Assembly: GCA_028869995.1 (NCBI GenBank)
Contig: JAGWQN010000073.1
Span: 40,442-104,441, forward strand
Source: Rhodospirillales bacterium
GTDB taxonomy: Bacteria > Pseudomonadota > Alphaproteobacteria > Acetobacterales > Acetobacteraceae
Direction: 5' to 3'
DNA length: 64,000 bases
Position 1 is the stretch's first letter, and each line of letters starts with the position of its first letter. The notes under the pieces are model-generated. The model was given only the letters and a program-made list of their open reading frames with translations, did not search any database and was not told the origin of the DNA. Positions 39,162-48,925 of the stretch are shown in pieces. The translations under genes and the position numbers were made by a program.

Positions 39162-39719
39162 ATGGCTGTTGAGGAGCCTGCCTACCGAAGTGTCGCAACG
39201 GAGGGCGCCTTCGAGATTCGCGATTATCCCGCCCTCATCGTCGCCGAGGTTTCCGTGACCGGCGAGCAGAAGGAGGCCGCCCGCAAGGGCTTCCGGTTGC
39301 TCGCGGCGTACATTTTTGGCGGCAACAGGCGAAAGCAAAGCATCGCCATGACGGCGCCGGTGACCCAGGAAACGGCCGGCGAGACAATCGCGATGACCGC
39401 GCCCGTCACCAAAACCCGGACAGCCGAAGAATAGGTGGTGCGGTTCAACATGCCGGCCAGCTATTCGCTGCAGACACTGCCCGAGCCTAACGACTCTCGG
39501 GTCCGACTGCGCGCGACACTTCCAGCCCGGTTCGCCGTGATCCGGTTTGCCGGACGGGCCAGGCCGGATGTCGTCGCGGCGAAGACCACCGAGCTCACGC
39601 AGTGGATGCTGCGACGCCATTTGTGCGGCACGGGTCCGGCTTCGCTCGCTCAGTACAACCCTCCGTGGACGCCTTGGTTCATGCGGCGCAACGAAGTGTT
39701 GGTCCCGATCGAGCCCTGA
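39162..39719 (+). pseudogene. SOUL-family heme-binding protein interrupted by an in-frame TAG
   Basis: MAVEEPAYRSVATEGAFEIRDYPALIVAEV...FGGNRRKQSIAMTAPVTQ...TAEE*VVRFNMPASYSLQTLPEPNDSRVRLR...YNPPWTPWFMRRNEVLVPIEP; TAG at 39432-39434, frame otherwise intact. Confidence 0.85.
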
Positions 39720-39771
39720 CGGCCGATCACCGAGAACGCCACCGCGCCGACCGGGATGAACGCGAGCACGC

Positions 39772-40011
39772 ATGGCGACCATCGGTATGGCCGTGGGTGG
39801 CACGGTCGATGTTTCGCCCTCGGACTTGGCGGCAACGCTCGATCTCGTGGGAGCGACCGGCACCTCCACAGCGACCGGCGTTCTCGATATCACCGGCGCA
39901 GGAACCACACTGGATGTGGCGGGCGCGCCCAAACCTGCGGCTGAGCTGGCCGTCGTGGCCCATCTTGCGATGAGGGGGACGGGCCTGCGCAAGCGAAGAG
40001 CACCGCGCTGA
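39772..40011 (+). pseudogene. Remnant of adhesin-type repeat protein
   Basis: MAVGGTVDVSPSDLAATLDLVGATGTSTATGVLDITGAGTTLDVAGA resembles the repeat style of the 33619-37926 protein. Confidence 0.4.
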
Positions 40012-40148
40012 CGGCCGGCAGGCTGCGCAATGCGGGCGGATCACTTTAGAGAGCCCGGACCAACGGCACGACATGCCGCGTGCGCCGTCTGGAACGGCAC
40101 AACAACAGCGTCAGGTCCCCTTAGCGTGCTGGCGTGAAGGAGACATCG

Positions 40149-41618
40149 ATGACCCTCGCCAGCAAGCTGCGCGACCCCTCGTTGTTCGTTCAGCTCGCCG
40201 CTGTCGGCGCGGACTGGATCGAAACCGGACCCGCGGGCGCGCGCATCGCCGTGCTCGACCCCGCCGACGGCAGCACGCTCGGCCATGTGCCGGAGCTCGA
40301 CGCGGCGCAGACCCGCCTGGCCGTTGCCGCCGCGGAGGCCGCCTGGCCTGCCTGGCGTGCGCGTCCGGCGCAGGAGCGCGCCGACATTCTGGAGCGCTGG
40401 TTCGACCTCATGCTCGCCAACGCGGACGACCTCGCGCTCATCATGACGCGCGAACAGGGCAAGCCGCTGCCGGAGGCTCGCGGCGAGATCCTCTATGCCG
40501 CGAGCTTCGTCAGGTGGTTCGCAGAGGAGGCGCGCCGTGTGCGCGGCGAGACCGTGCCTGCACCGACGGCGGACCGGCGCATCGTGGTGCTGCGCCAGCC
40601 GGTGGGCGTTTCCGCCGCGATCACGCCGTGGAACTTCCCGGCCGCGATGATCACCCGCAAATGCGCGCCGGCCCTTGCCGCAGGCTGCACCGTGATTGTG
40701 AAACCTTCCGAGCTTACGCCGTTCTCCGCCCTCGCGCTCGCGGTGCTGGCGCAGCGCGCCGGCCTGCCGCCGGGCGTTCTCAACGTCGTGACCGGCCAGC
40801 CGGCGGAGATCGGCGGCGCGCTGACCGCGGAGCTTGCCGTGCGCAAGCTCTCCTTTACCGGCTCGACCGCGGTCGGGCGGCTGCTGATGCGCCAGTGCGC
40901 CGATAGCGTGAAAAGGCTGAGCCTGGAGCTGGGCGGCAATGCACCCTTCATTATCTTCGAAGACGCGGATCTCGACGCCGCGATCGCCGGCGTCATGGCG
41001 AGCAAATTCCGCAACGCCGGCCAGACCTGCGTCTGCGCCAACCGCATCCTGGTGCAGGAGGGTATCCACAACGCTTTCCTCGACCGGCTCGCCGGCGCCG
41101 TGGAGCAGCTCAGGGTCGGCGAGGGCACGGAACCGGGCGTGACCATCGGGCCGCTGATCACCGAGGCAGCGACGAACAAAGTGCTCGGCCATGTCGAGGA
41201 CGCGCTGGCGCATGGCGCGATGGCCGTGGTGGGCGGCGGCCGGCACGCACGCGGTGGGCAGTTCGTCCAGCCCACGGTGCTCGTTGGTGCCACCACCGAC
41301 ATGCGACTCGCCAACGAGGAGACATTTGGTCCGGTAGCCCCGGTGTTTCGGTTCCGTACCGAGGAAGAAGCGATCCGCATCGCCAACGCGACGCCCTACG
41401 GCCTCGCCGCCTATTTCTACACCGAGAATCTACGCCGATCCTGGCGCGTCGCGGAGGCGCTGGAGTTCGGCATGGTCGGCCTCAACACCGGCAGCGTCTC
41501 GATGGAGGTGGCCCCCTTTGGCGGCGTCAAGCAGTCCGGCCTCGGACGCGAGGGCTCGCATCTCGGAATGGACGAATATCTCGAGGTCAAGGCCTTCCAT
41601 GTCGGCGGCCTGGCATGA
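40149..41618 (+). CDS. NAD(P)-dependent aldehyde dehydrogenase, succinate-semialdehyde dehydrogenase-like
   Basis: ITPWNFPAAMITRKCAPALAAGCTVIVKPSELTPFSALAL, LSLELGGNAPFIIFEDADLD, NAGQTCVCANRILVQ. Confidence 0.92.
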   Translation: MTLASKLRDPSLFVQLAAVGADWIETGPAGARIAVLDPADGSTLGHVPELDAAQTRLAVAAAEAAWPAWRARPAQERADILERWFDLMLANADDLALIMTREQGKPLPEARGEILYAASFVRWFAEEARRVRGETVPAPTADRRIVVLRQPVGVSAAITPWNFPAAMITRKCAPALAAGCTVIVKPSELTPFSALALAVLAQRAGLPPGVLNVVTGQPAEIGGALTAELAVRKLSFTGSTAVGRLLMRQCADSVKRLSLELGGNAPFIIFEDADLDAAIAGVMASKFRNAGQTCVCANRILVQEGIHNAFLDRLAGAVEQLRVGEGTEPGVTIGPLITEAATNKVLGHVEDALAHGAMAVVGGGRHARGGQFVQPTVLVGATTDMRLANEETFGPVAPVFRFRTEEEAIRIANATPYGLAAYFYTENLRRSWRVAEALEFGMVGLNTGSVSMEVAPFGGVKQSGLGREGSHLGMDEYLEVKAFHVGGLA

Positions 41619-42964
41619 GTGCAGGCCCACGCCTCGAACCAGCGATCGAGACGGTTGCCGGTGACGCATCTCTGCCCACGCGCGTCGATGTCGCGGTGAT
41701 CGGCGGAGGCATCGTCGGTACCGCCGCCGCCTACTATCTCGCCGCCAGGGGCCTTGCCGTCGCCCTGCTGGAGAAGGGGCGTGTCGGTGGCGAGCAGTCC
41801 GGCCGCAATTGGGGCTGGTGCCGGCAGCAGAACCGCGACATCCGCGAACTTCCACTGATGGTCGCGAGTATGCGGTTGTGGGAGGAACTTGGCAGAGAGA
41901 CCGGGCACGCTCTGGGGTTCGAGCGCAGCGGCCTGATCTACGTCACGAAGGATAAGAAAGAGCTGGCTACCTGGGAGGCCTGGATTGCGAAGGCGCAGCC
42001 CTACCAGGTGGGCAGCCGCATCATCGGTCCGGCCGAAGCGCGGTCGTTGACACCCGGCAATGAGCAGGACTGGATCGGTGGCGTGCACTCGCCACGAGAC
42101 GGGCGCGCGGAACCCTGGCTCGCCGCCCCGGCGCTTGCCGCCGCCGCGCGCAATCGCGGGGTCACGCTGCTTCAGAACTGTGCCGTGCGCGGCCTCGAGA
42201 TCACGGCCGGGCGGGTGCGCGGCGTCGTGACCGAACGGGGGCGCATTGTTGCGGACGCCGTGCTCTGCGCCGCCGGGGCCTGGGCTTCGATGTTCTGCCG
42301 GCGGCATGATCTCGATCTGCCGCAGGCGGGTATTAGGTCGACCATTTTCCGAACAGCGCCGGCGGCGCAGGTGACGCCCGGCGGGCTCGTTACACCCGAG
42401 TTCACCCTCACGCACTGCCCCGACGGCGGCTACATCGTCGCTGCCCAGGATCGTGGCCGGCTCGACATCACGCCCCAGGGGCTGCGCTACACGCGACAAT
42501 TCTGGCCGATGTTCCGCTCGCGACGGAAAAGCCTGCGCATGGGCATCGGCCGCTCCTTCTTATCTGGCCCCGAGGCGTTGGCTGGGCGCTGGTCATTCGA
42601 CACCGCGACGCCGTTCGAGCGCCACCGTGAATTCGCCCCACCGCCCGACACCACCATCGTCGCGCCCGCGCTGGCCCGCGTGACCAGGGCCTATCCCGCG
42701 CTCGCCGGCTTACGTGCCGCACGCATCTGGGGTGGCTGGATCGACTCGACCCCGGACGCCGTGCCTGTCATTTCGGCTGTGGACCGGCTGCCAGGCTTCT
42801 ACCTCGCGACCGGCTTCAGCGGCCACGGTTTCGGCATCGGCCCCGGCGCCGGCCGCCTCGCCGCCGACCTGGTGACCGGCGACACACCCCTGGTCGACCC
42901 GGCGCCGTTCCGATATGCGCGCCTCGTCGATGGAAGCCCGCTCGCGCCGCCGGGGATGATGTAG
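41615..42964 (+). CDS. FAD-dependent oxidoreductase (DAO family)
   Basis: VDVAVIGGGIVGTAAAYYLAARGLAVALLEKGRVGGEQSGRNWGWCRQQ; FYLATGFSGHGFGIGPGAG. Confidence 0.9.
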   Translation: MSAGPRLEPAIETVAGDASLPTRVDVAVIGGGIVGTAAAYYLAARGLAVALLEKGRVGGEQSGRNWGWCRQQNRDIRELPLMVASMRLWEELGRETGHALGFERSGLIYVTKDKKELATWEAWIAKAQPYQVGSRIIGPAEARSLTPGNEQDWIGGVHSPRDGRAEPWLAAPALAAAARNRGVTLLQNCAVRGLEITAGRVRGVVTERGRIVADAVLCAAGAWASMFCRRHDLDLPQAGIRSTIFRTAPAAQVTPGGLVTPEFTLTHCPDGGYIVAAQDRGRLDITPQGLRYTRQFWPMFRSRRKSLRMGIGRSFLSGPEALAGRWSFDTATPFERHREFAPPPDTTIVAPALARVTRAYPALAGLRAARIWGGWIDSTPDAVPVISAVDRLPGFYLATGFSGHGFGIGPGAGRLAADLVTGDTPLVDPAPFRYARLVDGSPLAPPGMM

Positions 42965-42968
42965 CGCG

Positions 42969-43832
42969 ATGCGCACGCCATCTCGCAGCCCAGTCGTGCT
43001 GCGCCCGCTCACCACCAAGGATCTCGCAGCCGCCCATGGCCTCACCCGCGCCATTGGCTGGCCGCACCGGCGGGAGGACTGGGCGTTGGCGCTGCGCCTC
43101 GGCTCCGGTGTTGCGGCGGAGGAGGACGGCAGGCTGATCGGCACGGCGCTGCGCTGGACCTATGGCGCTGCGGACGCACGGATCGGCATGATCGTGGTCG
43201 CCCCCTCGGACCAGAGCCGGGGCCTCGGCCGGCGGCTCACGCAGGCAGCGCTCCGGCCGCTGCGACACCGCTCTGTCACCCTGCACGGCACACCTGCAGG
43301 GCTTTCGCTGTATGCCTCGCTGGGATTCGAGACGGTTGGCGTCGTGCGGCAGTTGCAGGGAGCCGCGTTCCGTCCGGGGGTTCCGGCGCTACGTGCCGGC
43401 GAACGGCTGCGACCCATCGGGCGGAGCGATCCCGCGGTGCTGGCTGCTCTCGATCGCGCGGCGACCGGATCGGACCGCTCGCGCGTGTTAGCCGCCTTGC
43501 TCCAGGCGAGGAGCGGCGTCGTGCTGGACCGTGCGGGCACCATTCGCGGCTTCGCCCTGCTGCGTCGGTTCGGTCATGGGCTGCTCATCGGCCCGGTGGA
43601 AGCCCCGGACGCCGCGAGCGCAAAGGCCATGATCCTGCATCACCTCGGTAGCCACGCCGGCCAGTTCATCCGCATCGATGTGCCGGAGGAGACCGGCCTC
43701 GTTGCCTGGCTGCTGCGGCTCGGGCTTGCGGATGCCGGCACCGTGACGTTCATGCGGAAGGGGGTGGCGCCGCCTTCTCACCGGCGGGGCCAGCCGCGCG
43801 TCTATGCGCTGATGAGCCAAGCGCTCGGCTGA
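42969..43832 (+). CDS. GNAT-family N-acetyltransferase (two-domain type)
   Basis: IGMIVVAPSDQSRGLGRRLTQAAL...LHGTPAGLSLYASLGFETVG. Confidence 0.88.
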   Translation: MRTPSRSPVVLRPLTTKDLAAAHGLTRAIGWPHRREDWALALRLGSGVAAEEDGRLIGTALRWTYGAADARIGMIVVAPSDQSRGLGRRLTQAALRPLRHRSVTLHGTPAGLSLYASLGFETVGVVRQLQGAAFRPGVPALRAGERLRPIGRSDPAVLAALDRAATGSDRSRVLAALLQARSGVVLDRAGTIRGFALLRRFGHGLLIGPVEAPDAASAKAMILHHLGSHAGQFIRIDVPEETGLVAWLLRLGLADAGTVTFMRKGVAPPSHRRGQPRVYALMSQALG

Positions 43833-44761
43833 TGAGCGAGGCGATTCTCTTCAAGTCCACAGCCGCTCGGGCCAGCGTGTGGCGACGCCGCTTCGCCGAG
43901 CACCTGCCGGAGCTGGAGTTCCGCGTGTGGCCAGAGATCGGCAACCCCGCGGAGATTAGTTACCTCGCGGCGTGGCTGCTGCCGGACGATCTGGACCGCT
44001 TTCACAATCTAGAAGTGCTGTTCTCGGTCGCAGCGGGTGTCGACCAGTTCGACCTCTCGCGTGTGCCGGCAGGTCTGCCGGTCGTGCGAATGGTGGAGCC
44101 GGGGCTCGTCGCAGGCATGGCCGAATACGTGACCTGGGCCGTGCTGTCGCTGCATCGCGGGATGCAGCCCTATCTCGCGCGGCAGCGCCGCGGGATATGG
44201 CGCGAAGACCCGGTGCCGCGTGCGGCCGACCGTCGTGTCGGCGTGATGGGCATGGGCGAACTCGGTCGCGGTGCGCTTGAGCGGCTCGCCCCCTTCGGCT
44301 TCCCACGCCGGGCCTGGAGCCGCACGCCGCGAACGATGCAGGGCGTGGCGTGTTTCTCCGGCACCGCACAGCTTCCGGCCTTCCTCGCCGGCTGCGACAT
44401 CCTGGTCTGCCTGCTGCCGCTCACACCGCAGACCGAAGGGCTGCTCGACGCCAGGCTTTTCGCGGCTCTGCCTGCCGGCGCCGCCGTGGTGAATGCTGGG
44501 CGCGGCGGCCATCTCGTCCTCGAGGATCTCCTTGCTGCCCTCGACGCCGGCCATCTGTCTGGGGCGGTGCTGGACGTGACCGAGCCGGAGCCGCCGCCCT
44601 CCGGCCACCCTCTTTGGGAGCACGAGCGCGTATGGCTGACGCCACATATCGCCAGCTCCTCCGAGGCGGAGGGTGGCGCCGCCGCGGTGATCGCCAATAT
44701 CCGCCGCCACCGCGCCGGTAAGCCGCTCGTCGGCCTGATCGACCGCCACCAGGGATATTGA
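43832..44761 (+). CDS. D-isomer-specific 2-hydroxyacid dehydrogenase, glyoxylate/hydroxypyruvate reductase A-like
   Basis: VGVMGMGELGRGALERLAPFGF, LPLTPQTEGLLDARLFAALPAGAAVVNAGRGGHLVLEDLLAALD. Confidence 0.88.
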   Translation: MSEAILFKSTAARASVWRRRFAEHLPELEFRVWPEIGNPAEISYLAAWLLPDDLDRFHNLEVLFSVAAGVDQFDLSRVPAGLPVVRMVEPGLVAGMAEYVTWAVLSLHRGMQPYLARQRRGIWREDPVPRAADRRVGVMGMGELGRGALERLAPFGFPRRAWSRTPRTMQGVACFSGTAQLPAFLAGCDILVCLLPLTPQTEGLLDARLFAALPAGAAVVNAGRGGHLVLEDLLAALDAGHLSGAVLDVTEPEPPPSGHPLWEHERVWLTPHIASSSEAEGGAAAVIANIRRHRAGKPLVGLIDRHQGY

Positions 44762-44825
44762 GGGACGGGCGGCGCCAACCTAAAGTCGGTCGGCCGGGCA
44801 GCGTGCACCGGCGCGGGCGGGGGGA

Positions 44826-45347
44826 ATGGCGCATGAGCCTGGACACCTGATGGTCGGCGGCGCGCCGAAGCTGGACCGGATCGACCTGCGCATCCTTTCG
44901 CACCTGCAGAAATTCGGGCGCGTGACCAATGTCGAGCTGGCCGATGCGGTCGGACTCTCGCCCAGCCCCTGCCTGGTACGCGTCAAGCGTCTGGAGAAGG
45001 CCGGCTATATCACCGGCTACGGCGCCCATATCCAGATGCAGAAGCTGGGCAGTATGCAGCTCATCTTCACCGAAGTGACGCTGTCCGACCACCGCTCCAG
45101 CGACTTCGCGCGGTTCGAGAATCACATCCGCAAGATCGACGAGATCGTGGAGTGCCACCTGGTCAGCGGCGGATACGACTACTTGCTGAAATTCGTCGCG
45201 CGGAGCGTGCCGCACTATCAGGAGATCATCGAGCGTCTGCTTGAGGCCGGGATCGGGATCGAGAAATATTTCAGCTACGTGGTGATCAAGACCATCTTCT
45301 CCAAGCAGCACTATCCGATCGAGCGTTTCTTCGGCGACCATGATTAG
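44826..45347 (+). CDS. Lrp/AsnC-family transcriptional regulator
   Basis: LDRIDLRILSHLQKFGRVTNVELADAVGLSPSPCLVRVKRLEKAGYITGYGA. Confidence 0.93.
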   Translation: MAHEPGHLMVGGAPKLDRIDLRILSHLQKFGRVTNVELADAVGLSPSPCLVRVKRLEKAGYITGYGAHIQMQKLGSMQLIFTEVTLSDHRSSDFARFENHIRKIDEIVECHLVSGGYDYLLKFVARSVPHYQEIIERLLEAGIGIEKYFSYVVIKTIFSKQHYPIERFFGDHD

Positions 45348-45355
45348 CAGCGTTT

Positions 45356-45385
45356 CCTGCCGTTGCAGCGGCACGGAACGGCAGG
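45356..45385. other. Inverted repeat between lrp-like gene and aminotransferase gene
   Basis: CCTGCCGTT-N12-AACGGCAGG, perfect 9-bp arms. Confidence 0.5.
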
Positions 45386-45481
45386 CTGCGGGTGGGTATG
45401 GCTGCGAAGCAGCCGAAAGCACGGCGTCCCGACGTTAGATTTCACGCCTCGGCGGTGGTGCCGCGATGCGGGAGGGATGCG

Positions 45482-46759
45482 ATGCTCGACGCGATCAACG
45501 ATACGCAAGGCTACCTGAGGCTACGCGAGCGCGCCGTCCCGCGCGGTGTGCTGACAGCCCATCCGGTGGTGTTGCAGCGCGGCCAGGGCGCGCAGGTGTG
45601 GGACGTGGAGGGGCGCCGCTACCTCGATTTCGTCGGCGGCATCGGTGTCCTCAATGTCGGACACAACCATCCGCGCGTGGTCGCGGCCGTGGAGGCGCAG
45701 CTGCGCGCCATCACGCACGCGGCGTTCCAGGTCGCGGCGTATCCGCCATACGTGGAACTGGCGGCACGGCTCTCCGCCCTGGTCGGGCAGGGGGCAGCGT
45801 ACAAGGCACTGTTCCTCACCTCGGGCGCCGAGGCGGTCGAGAACGCCGTGAAGATCGCGCGCGCCCATACGGGCCGCCCGGCGATCGTTGCCTTCCGTGG
45901 GGGCTTTCACGGCCGCACCCTGCTTGCCACCACGCTCACCGGCATGAGCGCGCCGTACCGGCAGAATTTTGGGCCCTTCGCACCGGAGGTGTTCCACGTG
46001 CCGTTCCCCAACCCCTATCGTGGAACCACGGCGGCGATGTCGCTCGCAGCGCTCGAGGAGCTGTTTGCGACCGAGGTGATGCCCGATCGTGTCGCGGCGA
46101 TCCTGGTCGAACCCGTGCAGGGCGACGGCGGCTTCCTCCCTGCGCCTGCGGATTTCCTGCGCGCGCTGCAGGCGCTGGCCCGCCGTCACGGCATGGTGCT
46201 CATTCTCGATGAGATCCAGAGCGGCTTCGGCCGCACCGGGCGGATGTTCGCCTTCGAACACGCGGGCATCGCGCCGGACCTCGTAACGGTGGCGAAAAGT
46301 CTCGCTGGCGGGCTGCCGCTTTCTGGCGTTGTCGGCCGCGCCGAGATCATGGACGCGCCGGCGCCGGGCGGACTTGGTGGCACCTACGGCGGCAACGCGC
46401 TGGCCTGCGCGGCAGCACTCGCGGTCTTGGACGCCTTTGAGCAGGACCAGCTCTTGGCCCGTGGCCGCATCCTCGGCGAACGTCTCAACGCGGCACTGCT
46501 TGCGCTGCAACAGGAGCACCCCGAAATCGGCGAGGTGCGCGGGCTCGGCTTCATGCAGGCGATCGAGATCGTGGACGCGGCGGGCGCGCCGGATGCGGAG
46601 CGGGCGCAGCACCTGATCGACGCAGCCCGCGCGCGCGGGCTGCTGATCATCAAATGCGGCGTGCATCGCAACGTGGTGCGCTTCCTGGCGCCGCTGGTCA
46701 CCACCGATGCCGAGCTCGAGGAGGCAATCGGCATGCTGGGCGAAGCCGTCGCTGCCTGA
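45482..46759 (+). CDS. Class III aminotransferase, 4-aminobutyrate aminotransferase-like
   Basis: FLTSGAEAVENAVKIARAHTGRPAIVAFRGGFHGRTL, LILDEIQSGFGRTGRMFAFEHAGIAPDLVTVAKSLAGGLPLSGV. Confidence 0.92.
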   Translation: MLDAINDTQGYLRLRERAVPRGVLTAHPVVLQRGQGAQVWDVEGRRYLDFVGGIGVLNVGHNHPRVVAAVEAQLRAITHAAFQVAAYPPYVELAARLSALVGQGAAYKALFLTSGAEAVENAVKIARAHTGRPAIVAFRGGFHGRTLLATTLTGMSAPYRQNFGPFAPEVFHVPFPNPYRGTTAAMSLAALEELFATEVMPDRVAAILVEPVQGDGGFLPAPADFLRALQALARRHGMVLILDEIQSGFGRTGRMFAFEHAGIAPDLVTVAKSLAGGLPLSGVVGRAEIMDAPAPGGLGGTYGGNALACAAALAVLDAFEQDQLLARGRILGERLNAALLALQQEHPEIGEVRGLGFMQAIEIVDAAGAPDAERAQHLIDAARARGLLIIKCGVHRNVVRFLAPLVTTDAELEEAIGMLGEAVAA

Positions 46760-46771
46760 TGCGGCTTCCCC

Positions 46772-48049
46772 TTAGTGGAAGTAGTCCTGCAGCCGGTAGT
46801 AGGCGCCGACGAACGGCATGAACCAGGGCGGACCGAAATGTCCGGGCACCGCCGGCCAGGGGAGTCCGCGGAACGGGTTGGCCGTTGCATCGCCGCCCAT
46901 CACGGCGGCCATGCACTGGCCCATGTGCACCGACATCTGCACGCCGTGGCCGCTGAACCCCATGGCGAAGTAGAGGCCGTCATGCTCGCCCGCGCGCGGC
47001 AGGCGGTCCGCCGTGAGGTCGATCGTCCCCCCCCAGCAATAATCGATGCGCGGCTTGCCGAGCTGCGGAAACATGGCATGCAGCGTCGCTTCGAGAATCG
47101 TCCCGCTCTTCGCGTCCGAGCGTGCGTCGGAGAGAGCAAACCGTGCACGGCCCCCGAAGATGAGCCGGTTGTCCGGTGCGATCCGGAAATAGTTGCCAAT
47201 ATGCTTGGTCGTCGTTGCATTGCGCCGCGTCGGCATGATGGAGTCGACCTGCGCGGCGGTTAGCGGCTCGGTCGCGATGATGAAGCTCCCAATCGGGATC
47301 ACGCGACGGCGAAAATAGAAGAACGGGCCCTGCCGGCTCGCGCCGGTGGCGAGCAAGACCTGGCGTGCGGCGATGCTGCCGCGTGGCGTGGCGACGCGCC
47401 ATGCGCCGCCGGCCGCCCGATCGATCGCGATGACCGGCGCGCCCTCATAGATGCGTGCGCCCCGCCGTGCGGCGGCGTCCGCGAGGCCGGCTCCAAAACG
47501 CCCGACATGCATCTGCGCGCTTTTGCGGTAGACGAGCCCGCCATGGAACTGGTCCGAGCCGATCTCCTCGCGGATGCGTGAAGCGGGGATCAGATCGGTC
47601 TCGGGATCGGCATCGCGTTGCAGCGCTTCGTACTCGCGCGCCATCGCCTCGAAATGCGCCGGCTTGGCGGCCAGCTTAATCTTGCCGCAGCGGCGGAAGT
47701 CGCAGGTGATCTGCTCGCTCTCGACGATCCGCTCCACCGTGTCCACCGCGGCGTCGTAGGCTTGGTAGATGGAGCGGGCACGTTCCGTGCCGAGCCGCGT
47801 CGCAAGTCCCGCGAAGCCGACAGAGGTGCCGTTGTTCACGTGCCCGCCATTTCGCCCGGAGGCCTCGCCCACGACGCGCCCGGCCTCGAGCACGACGACG
47901 CCGGCACCCGCCTGGGCCAGCGCGAGCGCGGCGGAGAGACCGGCGAAGCCGCCGCCCACCACCACCGCGTCCGCCTCGCCCTCGAGCTTTCCCTCGGCGC
48001 CGCCGGCAAAGCGCTCGGCGCTGTCGAGCCAGTAGGGCGTGAGCTTCAT
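46772..48049 (-). CDS. FAD-dependent oxidoreductase (DAO/PuuB-like)
   Basis: ADAVVVGGGFAGLSAALALAQAGAGVVVLEAGRVVGEASGRNGGHVNNG...YFAMGFSGHGVQMS. Confidence 0.9.
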   Translation of the reverse strand: MKLTPYWLDSAERFAGGAEGKLEGEADAVVVGGGFAGLSAALALAQAGAGVVVLEAGRVVGEASGRNGGHVNNGTSVGFAGLATRLGTERARSIYQAYDAAVDTVERIVESEQITCDFRRCGKIKLAAKPAHFEAMAREYEALQRDADPETDLIPASRIREEIGSDQFHGGLVYRKSAQMHVGRFGAGLADAAARRGARIYEGAPVIAIDRAAGGAWRVATPRGSIAARQVLLATGASRQGPFFYFRRRVIPIGSFIIATEPLTAAQVDSIMPTRRNATTTKHIGNYFRIAPDNRLIFGGRARFALSDARSDAKSGTILEATLHAMFPQLGKPRIDYCWGGTIDLTADRLPRAGEHDGLYFAMGFSGHGVQMSVHMGQCMAAVMGGDATANPFRGLPWPAVPGHFGPPWFMPFVGAYYRLQDYFH

Positions 48050-48074
48050 CGCGCGATCCTCCGCCGGGCTGCCA

Positions 48075-48743
48075 TCAGACCCCCAGCAGCCGCGCGAGGC
48101 CGTCGATGCCCGTGACCTCGTGGTACTCGTAGGCCGGATTGCCAGGCTCGTAATTGCGGTTGACGAAGACCTTGTCGCGGATGCCGAGATCCTTCGCCGT
48201 CATCAGGTCGTAGCGCAGGCTCGCGGAGACATGCAGCAACTCCTCCGGCCGTGCGCCGAGCTGGTCCATCATGTATTCGAACCCGCGCATCCGTGGCTTG
48301 TAGGAGCGCGCCTGCTCGGCGGTGAACACGGCATGGAAGGGGGCACCGAGCAACCGCACGTTGTGCTGGATCTGGTTGTCGGAGGCGTTGGAGAGAATGA
48401 CGAGCGGATAGCGCTGGGCCACGCGGCGCAGCGGCTCCGGCACATCCGGATGCGGACCCCAGGTTGGTACGGCATCGTAAAGGCGCTGGCCCTCGGCCTC
48501 GACGAAGGGGATCCCGTGGCGCTTGCAGGTGCGCTCCAGCGAGTTCTTGATCACGTCGACATAGGGCTGCCAGGCGCCCAGCACCTCGTCCACGCGATAG
48601 GCGGCGAAGTCGCGGATGAAAGCGTCCATCGAGCCCGCCGGGACACGTTCGGCCAGCATCTCGCGCGTCAGATCGCCGATGCGAAACCAGGTCAGCGTGC
48701 CGTAGCAGTCGAAGGTGATGTATTTGGGCCTAAGCTCGGTCAT
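48075..48743 (-). CDS. HAD-superfamily hydrolase, haloacid dehalogenase type II-like
   Basis: ITFDCYGTLTWF, LVILSNASDNQIQHNV, YKPRMRGFEYM, VSASLRYDLMTAKDLG. Confidence 0.87.
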   Translation of the reverse strand: MTELRPKYITFDCYGTLTWFRIGDLTREMLAERVPAGSMDAFIRDFAAYRVDEVLGAWQPYVDVIKNSLERTCKRHGIPFVEAEGQRLYDAVPTWGPHPDVPEPLRRVAQRYPLVILSNASDNQIQHNVRLLGAPFHAVFTAEQARSYKPRMRGFEYMMDQLGARPEELLHVSASLRYDLMTAKDLGIRDKVFVNRNYEPGNPAYEYHEVTGIDGLARLLGV

Positions 48744-48925
48744 GCCAGGGATCCTCTCCGATGTCGGGAGACGATGCTAGGCGTTGGTTTCGCGCGACGT
48801 ACGCCCACAACCGGCCTCGGCCCGACCGATCCTGCCGATTTTGCCCTCCCGAACGGCATGGCTTGCGTCGAAGTGCCCTGGCGGCACCTTGCCCCGCCCA
48901 TCCCCGACGCCGATCCTGATCGGCC

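Noticed and set aside
33081-39434. Genome-wide reassignment of UAG to Trp or another amino acid
   Set aside because: TAG serves as the apparent normal stop of several intact genes here (e.g. 12222-12224, 15426-15428, 30007-30009, 45345-45347), so only local decay or leaky readthrough is tenable.
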